A stretch of DNA of 64,000 nt from Ovoidimarina sp963698645. Lineage in GTDB: Bacteria > Pseudomonadota > Alphaproteobacteria > Rhodobacterales > Rhodobacteraceae. The notes under the pieces were generated by a model, which searched no databases, was not told the DNA's origin, and saw nothing but the letters and a program-made list of their open reading frames with translations. The stretch is taken from the NCBI GenBank assembly GCA_963698645.1, contig CAVORP010000007.1, positions 558,001 through 622,000 of the forward strand. Direction: 5' to 3'. Below are positions 46,064 through 57,267 of the stretch, piece after piece; within the stretch, counting starts at the first letter, position 1, and each line of letters opens with the position of its first letter. Position numbers and translations under genes: made by a program.

Positions 46064-49006
46064 TCTTGAAGGCGGACCGAACATCTATGGAGTTCCTCCG
46101 GGAGCAGACTTTCCTGCGGCACTTGTTTCAGGACTGATGCAATGGGCGAAAACGAGACCTCCCGAAGCACTTGCGCGCGTCACCGTCTATGTGAACTCAA
46201 CAAGGACGCGACGGCGATTGATCGCTCTTCTTGCGGAGGAGCACGCGGCGCTTCTGCCAAATATACGACTCATCTCCGAGATTGGCGGCGACGCTGTGCT
46301 TGCGGAGGCGCATGCGGTAGCGTCGCCCCTCCGTCGGCAGCTTGAACTGGCCGGCGTGGTCGGCAAGCTTCTTGAGGCACAGCCTGATCTTGCGCCGAGC
46401 GTGGCTGTATTCGATCTGGCCGAAAGCCTTCGTGCCCTTCTCGACGAGATGCAGGGCGAAGGCATTTCCCCCGACGCCCTCCAATCACTCGATGTATCGG
46501 ACCAATCCGGCCACTGGATGCGGAGCCTTACCTTTCTAGGGATTGTGCAGACATACATGTCGAGCGAGGCGGGAATCGCCTTTGGTTCGGAAGCCCGCCA
46601 GCGTCTGGCGGTTGGTCGAATGATAGAGGACTGGAAGACCTGCCCACCCGAGAACCCGATCATTGTTGCAGGATCAACCGGATCTCGTGGTACGACGGCC
46701 ATGTTGATGGAGGCCGTCGCACGTTTGCGAAACGGAACGCTCCTTCTACCAGGGTTCGATTTCGACATGCCCGATTCCGTCTGGGCGTCGATGTCTTGCA
46801 GGTTTGATGCCGAAGACCACCCGCAATTCCGCTTTGCAAAATTGCTGACAGCGCTTGAACTTGCGCCCGCAGATGTCCGGCCCTGGCCGGGGAGCAAAGC
46901 CCCCGACCCTGCACGCAACCGGCTCTTCTCTCTGGCCTTGCGTCCGGCGCCGGTCACGGATCAGTGGATGAAGGATGGCCCGGCTCTTGGCTCAATGCCA
47001 GAGGCGACAGCGCGGATCACCCTGATAGAGGCACCGTCGCGACGCGCTGAGGCGACCTCGATTGCGCTTGTCTTGCGAAACGCGGCTGCTACGGGTCGGA
47101 AGGCAGCCTTGGTCAGTCCGGATCGAATGCTAACTCGTCGCGTCACTGCCGTTCTCAACGGTTGGGGAATCTTACCAGACGATAGTGGCGGAATTCCCCT
47201 CGGGCTCTCGGCGCCGGGTCAATTCCTACGCCAGATCACGAGCTTGATCAGCGGACAGACGACCGCTGTTATGCTTCTGGCGCTCCTGAAGCATCCGCTT
47301 ACGCATACCGGGTCGGCGCGCGGGCCGCATCTTCTCCATACCCGAGAGTTCGAACTTTGGGTCAGGAGGAACGGCATCGCATTTGTCGATGCGACCGTAA
47401 TTCGGCGGTGGGAGCAATCACGCGAGACACGCGAGTCAGAGCGCTGGTCCTTGTGGCTTTCGGATTGTCTGGCCCTTGTTCCAGGGCCGCGCATCCGTAG
47501 TCTGACAGAGAATGTGGATATCCTTCTTGACCTCGCCACCGCCTTCTCGGCAGGTCCGGATTGCGACGGCTTTGGAGATCTGTGGGCGGGGTCCGCAGGC
47601 GAAGCTGCGAAGGCCGCGCTCGACCATCTTGAACGTGAAGTCCGTACATGGCGGTCGCGTTTCTCCGTTTGAATTCGAAGACTCTGCTTGGTGGATTCCT
47701 TGCTCAGGAAGAGGTTCGTGACTCAATTTCTCCGCATCCCAACGTGATGATCTGGGGAACGTTGGAAGCGCGGGTTCAGGGGGCTGACCTTGTTGTCTTG
47801 GGAGGCCTGAACGAGGGCTCGTGGCCTGAAGCGCCCACTCCCGACCCATGGCTGAACCGACAGCTGCGAAGGCAGGCCGGGTTATTACTGCCGGATCGGA
47901 AGATCGGGCTTTCGGCGCACGATTTCCAGCAGGCATCCGCAGCACCGGAAGTCGTGCTCGCACGATCAATTCGAGATGAGGAGGCTGAGCCCGTACCGTC
48001 GCGTTGGCTGAACAGATTGACCAATCTTCTGGGTGGGTTGACGACAAACAATGGTCCCGAGGCCCTTGATGAGATGCGCGCACGAGGTGCTGGATGGACC
48101 CGTCTTGCGCACGACCTCGAAAGGCCACAGGAGATGCTCGATCCATCTCCGAGACCCTCTCCAATTCCACCCGTAGCGCTCAGGCCAAGAAAGCTGCCCG
48201 TCACCGCAATCCAGAAGCTTATTCGTGATCCATACGAAATCTATGCAAGGTATATTCTGCGCCTGAAGCTGTTGGATCCGTTGATCCCAGATCCCGGTGC
48301 GGCCCTTCGTGGCCAGATCCTTCATCGAATTCTCGAGCGTTTTTTGGTTGGTCATCCCGAAGGGGACGAGAAGGCGCGCTTGCTCAAGATCGCGGACGAA
48401 GTTCTGGGAGCAGAGGTTCCATGGCCGCTCATCAGGCGATCGTGGTATGGACGGCTTGAGAGGGTTGCAGACTGGTTCGTGGCGGATGAGGCAACGCGAA
48501 AGGAAAGGTCTGCCTTTCTGGCATCGGAGCGACGGGGATCGATCATCTTGCCAGAGATCGGTTTCGAGTTGACCGCCATCGCCGACCGGATCGATCGTCT
48601 CGCGAACGGTGACCTTGTGATCATCGACTACAAGACAGGTTCGACCCCTACCCCCGCAGAGATGCAGCGTTTCGACAAACAGCTCTTGCTGGAAGCGCTG
48701 ATCGCAGAGGCGGGAGGGTTCGAGGGTATCGACATCTCAACAGTGGATCATGTCGCGCATATCGGGCTTGGGTCTGATCCCGAATATCGCGCCCACAAAC
48801 TTGTCGACAGCGAAAAGTATCGCTTTGCAACCGAGACTGTCAGAATCGGACTTGTCAGGCTTCTGACGGCGATGTTGCATGAGGACCATGGTTTCACGGC
48901 ACGTCGTGCCGCGCGCGAAACGCGGTTCGAGGGAGATTTCGATCATCTCTCTCGATTCGGCGAGTGGGACATGAACGAGAAGCCGGTAGGGTTGCCGGTC
49001 GGATGA
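46041..49006 (+). CDS. addB: AddB, nuclease/helicase-like subunit of the AddAB recombination complex, frame broken twice
   Basis: The AddB subunit processes double-strand breaks with AddA. The likely start is TTG 46041 (LKVAPLIDLEGGPNIYGVPPGADFPAALV), which gives the usual NIYGVPPGADF motif near the N-terminus. The frame breaks twice near 47.66 kb: removing one T of 47660-47662 and the T at 47683 gives REVRTWRSRSPFEFEDLLGG and FLAQEEVRDSISPHPNVMIWG. Downstream are the family block LEARVQGADLVVLGGLNEGSWPEAP and the C-terminal nuclease motif LVIIDYKTGSTPTPAEMQRFDKQLLLEAL. The restored length is about 988 residues. It overlaps addA by four bases. Confidence 0.9.
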
Positions 49007-52000
49007 TCAAATTCAACGAAGCGACACAGCGTCAGGTACAGGCTTCCGATCCGGCCAGTTCAACCTGGCTGTCTGCCAATGCCGGGTCGGGGAAGACCCG
49101 TGTCCTGACAGACAGGGTAGCACGGCTTCTGCTGCAAGGAGTCTCGCCGCAGAACATTCTTTGCCTGACTTTCACAAAGGCTGCCGCAAGCGAAATGCAG
49201 AACCGGCTGTTCAAGCGCCTTGGCCAGTGGTCGATGCTGGGCGACGCAGCGCTTTCCGATGCGCTCGAACAACTTGGTATGGTCGATCATCCAGACCTTG
49301 CAACGGCCCGAACGCTCTTTGCCCGGGCGATCGAAACGCCGGGTGGACTCAAAATCCAGACGATTCATTCATTCTGTTCGACAATCCTGCGCGCCTTCCC
49401 ATTGGAAGCTGGAATCTCGCCGCGGTTCGTTGAAATCGATGACAGCGCGCAGAAGCACCTCCTAAGGCATGTTGGAGATGACCTTGCGGACCTAGATCCG
49501 GATTCTATCGTCTCGGATTTTCTCAGGATGTCCGCGTCGAGTGACATCGTCGATGTCATGAAGGAGATCGTCCGTCAGCGCGGCGGCTTTGAACAGTCGA
49601 AGACGCTGGGTGACATTCTGGTCGAGTATGACGCTCCATCCGATACTTCCGAAGAATCGATCATTTCCGGTCTTCGTCTGGACCCCGGTCTGATTGCCCG
49701 AACGATCAAGGCGCTTTCTTCGGGGACCGACAAAGAACAGAAGACCGCCCGCCACCTTGCAGCATGTAATACGGAATGTCCCGCCCTGAAGGACCTCGAT
49801 ATCCTGGGGGACCTGTTTCTCTACAAGAGCGGTGAAAAACAGCTCACGGCAAAAGTTGGCGCCTTTCCGAACAAGCCGACCCGTGAGGCCATGGGCGGCG
49901 ATGCTTATGCGCTTGACGACCTCATGTGCCGGGTCGAGCAGGCAGTTGCGCTGCGCCAATGCCTTTCGGCAGCGAGGGATACCCTCTCGCTGCAACGGTT
50001 CGCCGTGCTTCTGTTGCAGGCTTACGATGAGGCCAAGCAGGTGCGGGGCATGCTTGATTTCGATGACCTGATCAACCGTGCTGCCTGGCTTTTGGGGAAT
50101 TCCCATGCTGCGCAATGGGTCTTGTATCGGCTGGATGGTGGCGTCGATCATATTCTTGTCGATGAAGCGCAGGACACCAGTCCCGCCCAGTGGAAGGTCG
50201 TCGAACTGCTTACACAGGAATTCGGTTCTGGTCTGAATGATCGCTACCGGAGCTTCTTTGTCGTCGGGGATAGAAAGCAGTCGATCTACTCGTTTCAGGG
50301 GGCGGACGCCGAAGAGTTCGACCGAATGGAGGCGTTTTTTCAGCAACGCCTTGCGCCGGTGGGGGGGTTGCAGAAACTTCCGCTCGACTTCTCATTCCGG
50401 TCGTCGCCAGCAGTCCTCGAAGTTGTCGACGAGACCGTTAGGGCGAGTTCGACCCGGTCCCTTGAAAAGGATATCCAGCACCGGCCCTTTTTCGATAATA
50501 TGGCGGGCAGGGTGGACCTTTGGCCTTTGGTTCCAAAATCCGACGATGCGGAACATGGTGATTGGACAGACCCGATCGATCGGGTTTCTGAAACACATCC
50601 ATCGAAGATCCTGGCCCACGAAATCGCCAAAGAGCTTCATCGATTGATCAAAGTCGAACGAGCCACGATCCCGGTTCGTCCTGACAAGGCCGGGAAGGCC
50701 CAGAGACGTTATTTGACCGAAGGGGATGTCCTGATCCTCGTGCAGAGACGCCAGGGGGCAGGAACGCTTTTTCAGTCCTTGATCGCGGCGTGCAAGGCCA
50801 TTGGCCTAAGAGTGGCCGGAGCGGATCGGCTGCGCGTCGCATCGGAACTTGCCGTACGCGATCTTCGCGCGGTTTTGGCATTTCTTGCGCTGCCCGAAGA
50901 TAGCCTCTCTCTGGCTGCGGCGCTGAGGTCGCCAATTTTCGGCTGGAGCGAAAACGATCTATTCCGCCTTGCTGCGCAGCGATCAGAAACGCACCTTTGG
51001 GAAACGCTGCGCAAACGCGCCGACGAACATCCCGAAACCTTTGGCATTCTCTCAGACCTTCGGGACTCGTCCGATTTTCTTCGACCATATGACCTGCTTG
51101 AACGCATTCTGATTAAGCACGATGGCCGCAGAAGGCTGCTTTCCAGGTTGGGGCCAGAGGTCGAAGACGGCGTTGACGAACTTCTGAACCTTTCTCTTGC
51201 CTATGAACGGACGGAAACGCCCAGCCTGACGGGCTTTCTGGCGTGGCTTCAGTCGGAAGACGTTGAAATAAAGCGACAGGTCGACACGGCGAACGACATG
51301 ATCCAGGTGATGACAGTCCATGGGGCGAAGGGGCTGGAGCGACCGGTGGTTATCTTGCCCGATACGATGCGGGCTGAAACCACCAAGAGCACCCCCATTC
51401 TGCGCAAAGGGCAGGGAACCGCGCATTGGCGTCCAAAGAAAGATCGGCTTCCGCCTGCGCTTTCTTCTTTGGCTGATGGGCTGAGGCTGGCGGAAGCAGC
51501 GGAGCGAAACCGTCTCTTGTACGTGGCGATGACGCGGGCGGAGTCGTGGTTGATCGTTTGCGGCGCGGAGGGAAGATATAAGGCTGAGGGCACGTGGTAC
51601 GAGGCCGTTCAATCCGCGATGGACGAACTCAAGGCCGACCCCTTTGAATTCGGTGTTGGATCGGGTCTGAGATACGCAACTGGCGAATGGACGGACGGCG
51701 AGATTACAAATGACGAGAAAGGTGCGTCTGTCAAACCATTGTCGCTGGATCTTCCAGATCTCCCGGGGGCGATTTCAATGCGGTCCGATCACATCCTTTC
51801 GCCGTCGGATCTGGGAGGTGCCAAGGCCCTACCGGTCGAAGGACTTGAGGCGGCGCAGGATACAGATGCTTCGCTTCGGAAAGGAAGGAACCTGCATTTA
51901 TTGTTGGAAACCCTGCCTGAGTTTCCGCAATCGCGCTGGCCAGAAATTTCCGGCAGCCTTCTGAGGCGCGATCAAGTTTCATCGGACCCCGGATATGAAG

Positions 52001-52387
52001 TCGAACTTGTAGACGCGGCTGGGCAGTTGCTTTTGCATCCCGATCTTCGCTTCATCTTTGCAAAGGGAACTCTGGCGGAAGTGGCATTTCATGCGAGCGC
52101 TTCCCGAATTGGGGGGACGACAGGTTCAGGGCGTCATCGACCGGCTAGTGATCGACTCGGACCGGGTTCTTGCGGTCGATTTCAAAACCAACTAGGTGAT
52201 TCCGGAAAGTCCGGAACAGGTTCCTGAAGGGATCCTTCGACAAATGGGCGCCTACATTTCCGCATTGCGGCAAATCTATCCGAACCAGCAGTCCGATGTC
52301 GGAATCCTTTGGACAGAGACCAGGCGCCTCATGCCACTGCCGCACGACATCGTGATAGAAGCACTCAAGAGATCGACTATATCTTGA
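49003..52387 (+). CDS. addA: AddA, UvrD-type helicase/nuclease subunit, with frameshift and nonsense codon near the end
   Basis: Helicase-nuclease of about 1,127 residues starting at ATG 49003 (ATGA overlap with addB). Motifs: Walker A SANAGSGKTRVLTDRV, TFTKAAASEMQNRL, Walker B HILVDEAQDTSPAQW, VGDRKQSIYSFQGAD, VMTVHGAKGLERPVVILPD, RNRLLYVAMTRAESWL. Near 52.1 kb one T of 52101-52102 appears extra; correction gives FHASAPELGGRQVQGVIDRLVIDSDRVLAVDFKTN, the nuclease motif. A TAG at 52193-52195 then interrupts the same frame before VIPESPEQVPEGILRQMGAYISAL, which continues to 52387. The stop truncates the nuclease domain if real. Confidence 0.9.
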
Positions 52388-52448
52388 CGCTGGCAGCGCT
52401 GAACTTAGGTTTTCCATCCGAGTTCAGTCGCCCCCAGGAGAGAACCCA

Positions 52449-52769
52449 ATGGCCACCCTTGCAGTTACCGACAGCACGTTCGACACTGAAGTGAAACAGT
52501 CCGACATTCCGGTCGTCGTCGATTTCTGGGCCGAGTGGTGTGGTCCCTGCAAACAGATCGGCCCGGCACTTGAAGAGCTGAGCGCCGAATACGAAGGTCG
52601 CGTCAAGATCGTCAAGGTCAACGTCGACGAAAATCCAAACTCGCCGGCTCAAATGGGGGTTCGTGGTATTCCCGCGCTCTTCATCTTCAAGGATGGTCAA
52701 GTCGTTTCGAACAAGAATGGAGCAGCTCCCAAGGCCGCCATCGAGAGCTGGATCAAGGACGCCATCTGA
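52449..52769 (+). CDS. trxA: Thioredoxin
   Basis: A complete thioredoxin of 106 residues with active site FWAEWCGPCKQIGPAL and the conserved cis-proline in GVRGIPALFIFKDGQ. It reduces disulfides in the cytoplasm. It follows addA by 61 bases, a conserved arrangement, with CAGGAGAG as ribosome site. A strong terminator lies 35 bases after its stop. Confidence 0.97.
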   Translation: MATLAVTDSTFDTEVKQSDIPVVVDFWAEWCGPCKQIGPALEELSAEYEGRVKIVKVNVDENPNSPAQMGVRGIPALFIFKDGQVVSNKNGAAPKAAIESWIKDAI

Positions 52770-52804
52770 TCCCGTCGAGCCTGGAAAAACGATAGTGAAG
52801 CAAT

Positions 52805-52826
52805 GGGTGCCTTCGGGCGCCCTTTT
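52805..52826 (+). terminator. Rho-independent terminator after trxA
   Basis: GGGTGCC-TTCG-GGCGCCC forms a seven-pair stem (one G-U) with a stable UUCG tetraloop and is followed directly by TTTT. It lies 36 bases after trxA and before hslV. Confidence 0.88.
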
Positions 52827-52862
52827 GCATAGATGCGGATCGCGATGAATGAGGAGGCTTCA

Positions 52863-53424
52863 ATGGCCGAGAAAGAGTTTCCAGGATGGCACGGCACGAC
52901 GATCATTGGCGTCGCGAAAGGCCGGAACTGTCGTGATCGCCGGAGATGGTCAGGTCAGTCTTGGGCAAACCGTCATCAAAGGCTCTGCCAAGAAAGGTGC
53001 AGGCGCCTGAATCCCGGTGGACTTGAGATCGTAGCCGGGTTTCGCAGGATCGACTGCTGACGCTTTTACATTGCTTGAGCGCCTGAAGACAAAGCTCGAG
53101 GCTACACCAGGACAATTGCAGCGTGCGTGCGTCGAGCTTGCGAAGGACTGGCGGACGGACAAATATCTTCAGAAGCTTGAGGCTATGCTGATCGTCTCGG
53201 ATGGAAGAGATCTCTACGTCGTGACCGGCGCTGGCGACGTTCTTGAGCCCGAGCATGATGTGGCGGCGATCGGTTCAGGTGGAAACTATGCCCTGGCCGC
53301 CGGGAGGGCGCTGATCGACACCGATATGACCGCCGAGCAGGTCGCGCGGCGCGCGATGGAAATAGCCGCAGACATCTGTGTCTATACCAACGGGAACGTA
53401 ACGATCGAGACGATCGGAAGTTGA
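52863..53424 (+). CDS. hslV: HslV protease subunit, frame broken at several places
   Basis: The peptidase of the HslUV complex, starting at ATG 52863 after GAGGAGG. The N-terminus MAEKEFPGWHGTTIIGV contains the catalytic Thr (HGTTI). The frame then fails: one extra base near 52922-52923 hides GTVVIAGDGQVSLGQTVIKGSAKK; a net of two extra bases near 52994-53002 hides RRLNPGGLEIVAGF; one extra T at 53040-53042 hides AGSTADAFTLLERL. From there it is intact through LEATPGQLQRACVELAKDWRTDKYL, AAIGSGGNYALAAGRAL and ICVYTNGNVTIETI. Four changes within 130 bases in such a conserved gene suggest local sequence error. hslU follows. Confidence 0.9.
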
Positions 53425-53571
53425 TCTTGCCTTGTGTTGCGAGACGACGTTCGATCGCCATCAGTCACCTGCTTTCCGCAAGTCGCCGCCGATGTGCATC
53501 TATCCGGTACTAAATCGGCCTTTATTCCCTGTGCTCGGCCCATACATCAGGCTCAAGAAGAGGATAGGCGA

Positions 53572-54883
53572 ATGACTGACCTGACACCCCGCGAGATCGT
53601 CTCGGAGCTTGATCGATTCATCATCGGACAGAGCGACGCGAAACGCGCGGTCGCGGTCGCGTTACGAAATCGTTGGCGGCGAAAGCAGCTCGCGGCGGAT
53701 CTGAGAGACGAAGTGTATCCGAAAAACATTCTGATGATTGGCCCGACGGGGGTCGGAAAGACAGAAATAAGCCGAAGACTTGCAAAGCTGGCGAGGGCGC
53801 CGTTTCTGAAGGTCGAGGCAACGAAGTTCACCGAGGTCGGATATGTCGGCCGGGATGTGGAGCAGATCGTTCGCGATTTGGTCGAAGCCGCGATTACCAT
53901 GACGCGAGAACAGATGCGCGAAGATGTGAAGACCCGCGCACAAGAGAATGCCGAAGAGCGCGTTATTCGTGCGATTGCTGGCAAGGACGCTCGTGAGCAG
54001 ACCCTAGAAATGTTTCGTGGAAAGCTTCATCGCGGCGAACTTGATGACACAGTGATCGAGCTTGATGTCGCCGACACCTCGAATCCGCTTTCCGGAATGG
54101 AGCTACCGGGCATGCAGCCGGGTCAATCCGGCGGAATGATGAATCTGGGCGATCTATTTCGGCGGAGCGTTCAAGGGCAGAACTGTTCGCAAAAAGATGA
54201 CCGTTGCTATGAGCTATGACGTACTCTTGCAGGAGGAAGCAGACAAACTCTTGGATGACGAGGCTGTCACGAAGGACGCGCTGGAGGCCGTTGAACAGAA
54301 CGGTATCGTCTTTCTAGACGAGATCGACAAGGTGACAGCGCGGAGCGAAACGCGCGGGGCAGATGTAAGTCGGGAGGGTGTTCAGCGGGACCTTCTTCCG
54401 CTGATCGAGGGAACGACGGTCAGCACGAAGCACGGGCCAATCCGCACGGATCATATCCTTTTCATTGCTTCCGGCGCATTCCACGTCGCGAAACCTTCGG
54501 ATCTTCTGCCAGAGCTTCAGGGTCGTTTGCCCATTCGGGTCGAACTTCGTGCGCTGACTGAGGAAGATTTCGTGCGCATCCTGACGGAGACGGACAACGC
54601 CCTTACGCTTCAGTACGCGGCCCTGATGAAGACCGAAGAGGTCACAATCTCTTTCCTTCCGGACGGGATTGCCGCGCTTGCGAAAATCGCGGCGGATGTG
54701 AACCAGAGCGTTGAGAATATTGGCGCGCGGCGGCTCTATACGGTCATGGAAAAGGTGTTTGAGGACATCTCGTTTTCCGCGCCCTATCGCGGGGGCGAAA
54801 CGATTGTGGTAGATGCCGCGTTCGTCGAGAAGAACCTTGGAGAGCTTGTGCGGTCCTCGGATATGAGTCGTTACGTTCTTTGA
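53572..54883 (+). CDS. hslU: HslU ATPase subunit, frame broken once
   Basis: AAA+ unfoldase of the HslUV protease, starting at ATG 53572 (MTDLTPREIVSELDRFIIGQSDAKRAVAVAL). Walker A is MIGPTGVGKTEISRRL and the pore motif is TEVGYVGRDVEQIVRDL. In the I domain the frame breaks after NLGDLF; removing one T of 54157-54159 restores GGAFKGRTVRKKMTVAMSYDVL. The second part carries Walker B GIVFLDEIDKV, REGVQRDLLPLIEG, and the C-terminal ENIGARRLYTVMEKVFEDI ending in SRYVL, the tail that docks into HslV. Restored length is about 437 residues, normal for the family. Confidence 0.94.
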
Positions 54884-54927
54884 GTTCTGCTTAACGCCGC
54901 ACCTTTCAAAAAGAGGGGCCAAACGTG

Positions 54928-55998
54928 ATGCGCCAGTTCCTGTTCGTCATTCTGTTTGGTCTTGCTGCCTGTACTCCTCAGGTGGCAACTGTCAGGCCGC
55001 CGAGCACCGATCTTTCCGCCGATGATCGTGTTTTTGTCGCGACGATGCGCACGATCAGCGACACCGGTGTCATCACGTCTTCGCGGTCCCCAGAGAGTTC
55101 ATTCATGAGTCTGGGTGTCTCGGTCCCAGTGGACCGGGAAGCCGGATCGATCCGCGTTGCCAGTGGATCACCGGATCAGGATCGCGATTTCTTCCTGAGC
55201 GATGCCTTGATCTATTCTGGCAAGAGCGACTTCCAGAGAAACGTGGCTGCTGCCTTGCGGCAATTGCCAAGGCAAGATCGCGAGATTGTCGTCTATGTCC
55301 ATGGGTTCAATACAGCGTTCGCAACAGGTGTCTATCGGCTCGCACAGCTACGGCGTGACCTCGATTTGCCGGGCGTGCCGGTGCATTTCTCCTGGCCAAG
55401 CGCCGCGAACCCGCTGAACTATGCCTATGATCGCGATAGTCTTCTTTTTTCGCGGGATGGGCTGGCCGACCTTTTGACCGGGCTTTCGGAGGTCGGGGCA
55501 GAGCGGATCATCGTGGTGGCGCATTCCCTCGGCAGTATGCTGACGATGGAGGCAATGAGCCGAATGGGTCAGGGTGAGGCGGCCCGCATTCTCGATGGTG
55601 TCGTGCTGGTCTCTCCCGATATCGATCTGGATGTGTTCAGGTCGCAGGCAAGAGCGATCGGGACGCTTCCCGAAACGTTTGCTATCGTCGTCTCCGAGCG
55701 CGATCGCGTTCTGCAGCTATCCGCACGCCTGACTGGACAGACGAACAGGCTTGGAAACCTTTCCAATCCAGCCGAAGTTGCCGATCTCGATGTGTTGCTT
55801 TTGGACGTTACCGCGTTCTCGGAAGGGTCAGGACATTTCACGCCCGGAACCTCCCCGGCTCTCCTCGCCTTGCTTGCAGAAGCATCGCGGCTGGGCGACA
55901 CCTTCAGCAGAGATGCATCGGGTCGTCCTGGGTTGATCCCGTCGACTGTTCTCACCGTTCAAAATGCAACCCAGATCATCCTGCGGCCCGGACTCTAG
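54928..55998 (+). CDS. Alpha/beta-hydrolase lipoprotein (DUF900 type)
   Basis: A hydrolase-fold protein of about 356 residues with a lipoprotein signal (MRQFLFVILFGLAAC; lipid Cys about residue 15). The fold's elements are VVYVHGFNTAFATGVYRLAQL (oxyanion HGF), HFSWPSAANPLNYAYDRDS, and the nucleophile elbow VVAHSLGSMLTMEAM; a later acidic residue and GSGHF supply the rest of a possible triad. DUF900 proteins are esterase-like with unknown substrates. ATG 54928 is preceded by a GTG three bases upstream; GAGGGG provides the ribosome site. Confidence 0.85.
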   Translation: MRQFLFVILFGLAACTPQVATVRPPSTDLSADDRVFVATMRTISDTGVITSSRSPESSFMSLGVSVPVDREAGSIRVASGSPDQDRDFFLSDALIYSGKSDFQRNVAAALRQLPRQDREIVVYVHGFNTAFATGVYRLAQLRRDLDLPGVPVHFSWPSAANPLNYAYDRDSLLFSRDGLADLLTGLSEVGAERIIVVAHSLGSMLTMEAMSRMGQGEAARILDGVVLVSPDIDLDVFRSQARAIGTLPETFAIVVSERDRVLQLSARLTGQTNRLGNLSNPAEVADLDVLLLDVTAFSEGSGHFTPGTSPALLALLAEASRLGDTFSRDASGRPGLIPSTVLTVQNATQIILRPGL

Positions 55999-56043
55999 AA
56001 ATATTCCTCTTTCTTTTCGGGCCAGCGCGGTCGAAAGACGCGC

Positions 56044-57267
56044 ATGGGATTCTTCGATTTCATCCAGCGCAATGCGCCGTTCTTAACGGTCGGCGCCCTG
56101 CTGACATTCGCATCGAGTTTCGGTCAGACCTATTTCATCTCTGTCTTCGCGGGTGAGATTCGAGAAGAGTTCGGGTTGAGCCATGGCGAATGGGGGTCAA
56201 TCTATGCCGTCGGAACCATGGTATCGGCCGCGGTGATGGTATGGAGCGGCGCGCTCACAGACACTTTCAGAGTCCGCGTTCTGGGTTTGTTTGTTCTTCT
56301 GGGACTTGCTTTGGCATGTGCCGGAATGGCCATCCTCCCTAGCGTATGGCTTCTTCCCGTGGTGATCTTTGCGCTTCGGTTCTTTGGGCAGGGCATGTCG
56401 AGTCACATTGCAACCGTCGCGATGGCGCGATGGTTTGTCGCCGCCAGGGGAAGAGCGCTCAGCATAGCCAGCCTTGGGTTTGCGGTTGGCGAGGCATGTC
56501 TTCCAATCATCTTTGTCGCGCTCATGACCGTCCTGCCATGGCGCGCGCTGTGGCTCATCGCAGCGCTTGTCCTCCTCCTGATACTTCCAATCGTCCTGCG
56601 TTTGCTTCGTAACGAAAGGACGCCGCAATCTGCAACAGAAGGCACGATGGCGACGGGAATGGAGGGGCGGCACTGGTCCAGAATGGATGCTCTGCGGCAC
56701 TGGCTCTTCTGGTTGATGGTACCGGCAATTCTCGGGCCGTCGGCTTTCGGAACTGCCTTCTTCTTTCAACAGGTGCATATCGCCGAAGTCAAAGGCTGGA
56801 CCCATCTCGAATTGGTGGCGTTGTTCCCGATCTATACCGCGACGGGCATTTTCGCGATGCTTGCTTCCGGCTGGGCGATCGACCGTTGGGGAACTGGCCT
56901 CCTCATGCCCCTATCGCAAATCCCCGTTGGGCTAGGGTTTCTGTTGCTGGCAGATGCCGAAACGCTTGGAATTGCAGCGGGCGCCATCATGCTGATGGCG
57001 CTGACTTTCGGTGCAAACGCCACCCTACCGGGAGCGTTTTGGGCCGAATTCTATGGCACAAGGCATCTCGGTGCGATCAAGGCTTTGGCAACGGCCGGCA
57101 TGGTCCTTGGTTCGGCTATCGGACCGGGATTAACGGGAGCTTTGATCGATCTTGGCTATGATTTTCCAGACCAAATGACATGGATCGGACTTTGGTTCAT
57201 CGGGGTATCTCTTGTCGTTGCCGTGGGCCTTGGCCGCGCTCGCAAATCGCTATCGGCCCCGTCTTAG
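56044..57267 (+). CDS. MFS transporter
   Basis: A major facilitator of 407 residues with twelve hydrophobic segments, beginning FLTVGALLTFASSFGQTYFISVFAGEIREEFGLSHGEWGSIYAVGTM. The loop 2-3 motif is ALTDTFRVRVLG, and the second half repeats it as WAIDRWGTG. It resembles the oxalate/formate-antiporter-like MFS branch (monocarboxylate type), but the substrate is unknown. Its last 18 bases overlap the convergent Smr gene. Confidence 0.85.
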   Translation: MGFFDFIQRNAPFLTVGALLTFASSFGQTYFISVFAGEIREEFGLSHGEWGSIYAVGTMVSAAVMVWSGALTDTFRVRVLGLFVLLGLALACAGMAILPSVWLLPVVIFALRFFGQGMSSHIATVAMARWFVAARGRALSIASLGFAVGEACLPIIFVALMTVLPWRALWLIAALVLLLILPIVLRLLRNERTPQSATEGTMATGMEGRHWSRMDALRHWLFWLMVPAILGPSAFGTAFFFQQVHIAEVKGWTHLELVALFPIYTATGIFAMLASGWAIDRWGTGLLMPLSQIPVGLGFLLLADAETLGIAAGAIMLMALTFGANATLPGAFWAEFYGTRHLGAIKALATAGMVLGSAIGPGLTGALIDLGYDFPDQMTWIGLWFIGVSLVVAVGLGRARKSLSAPS

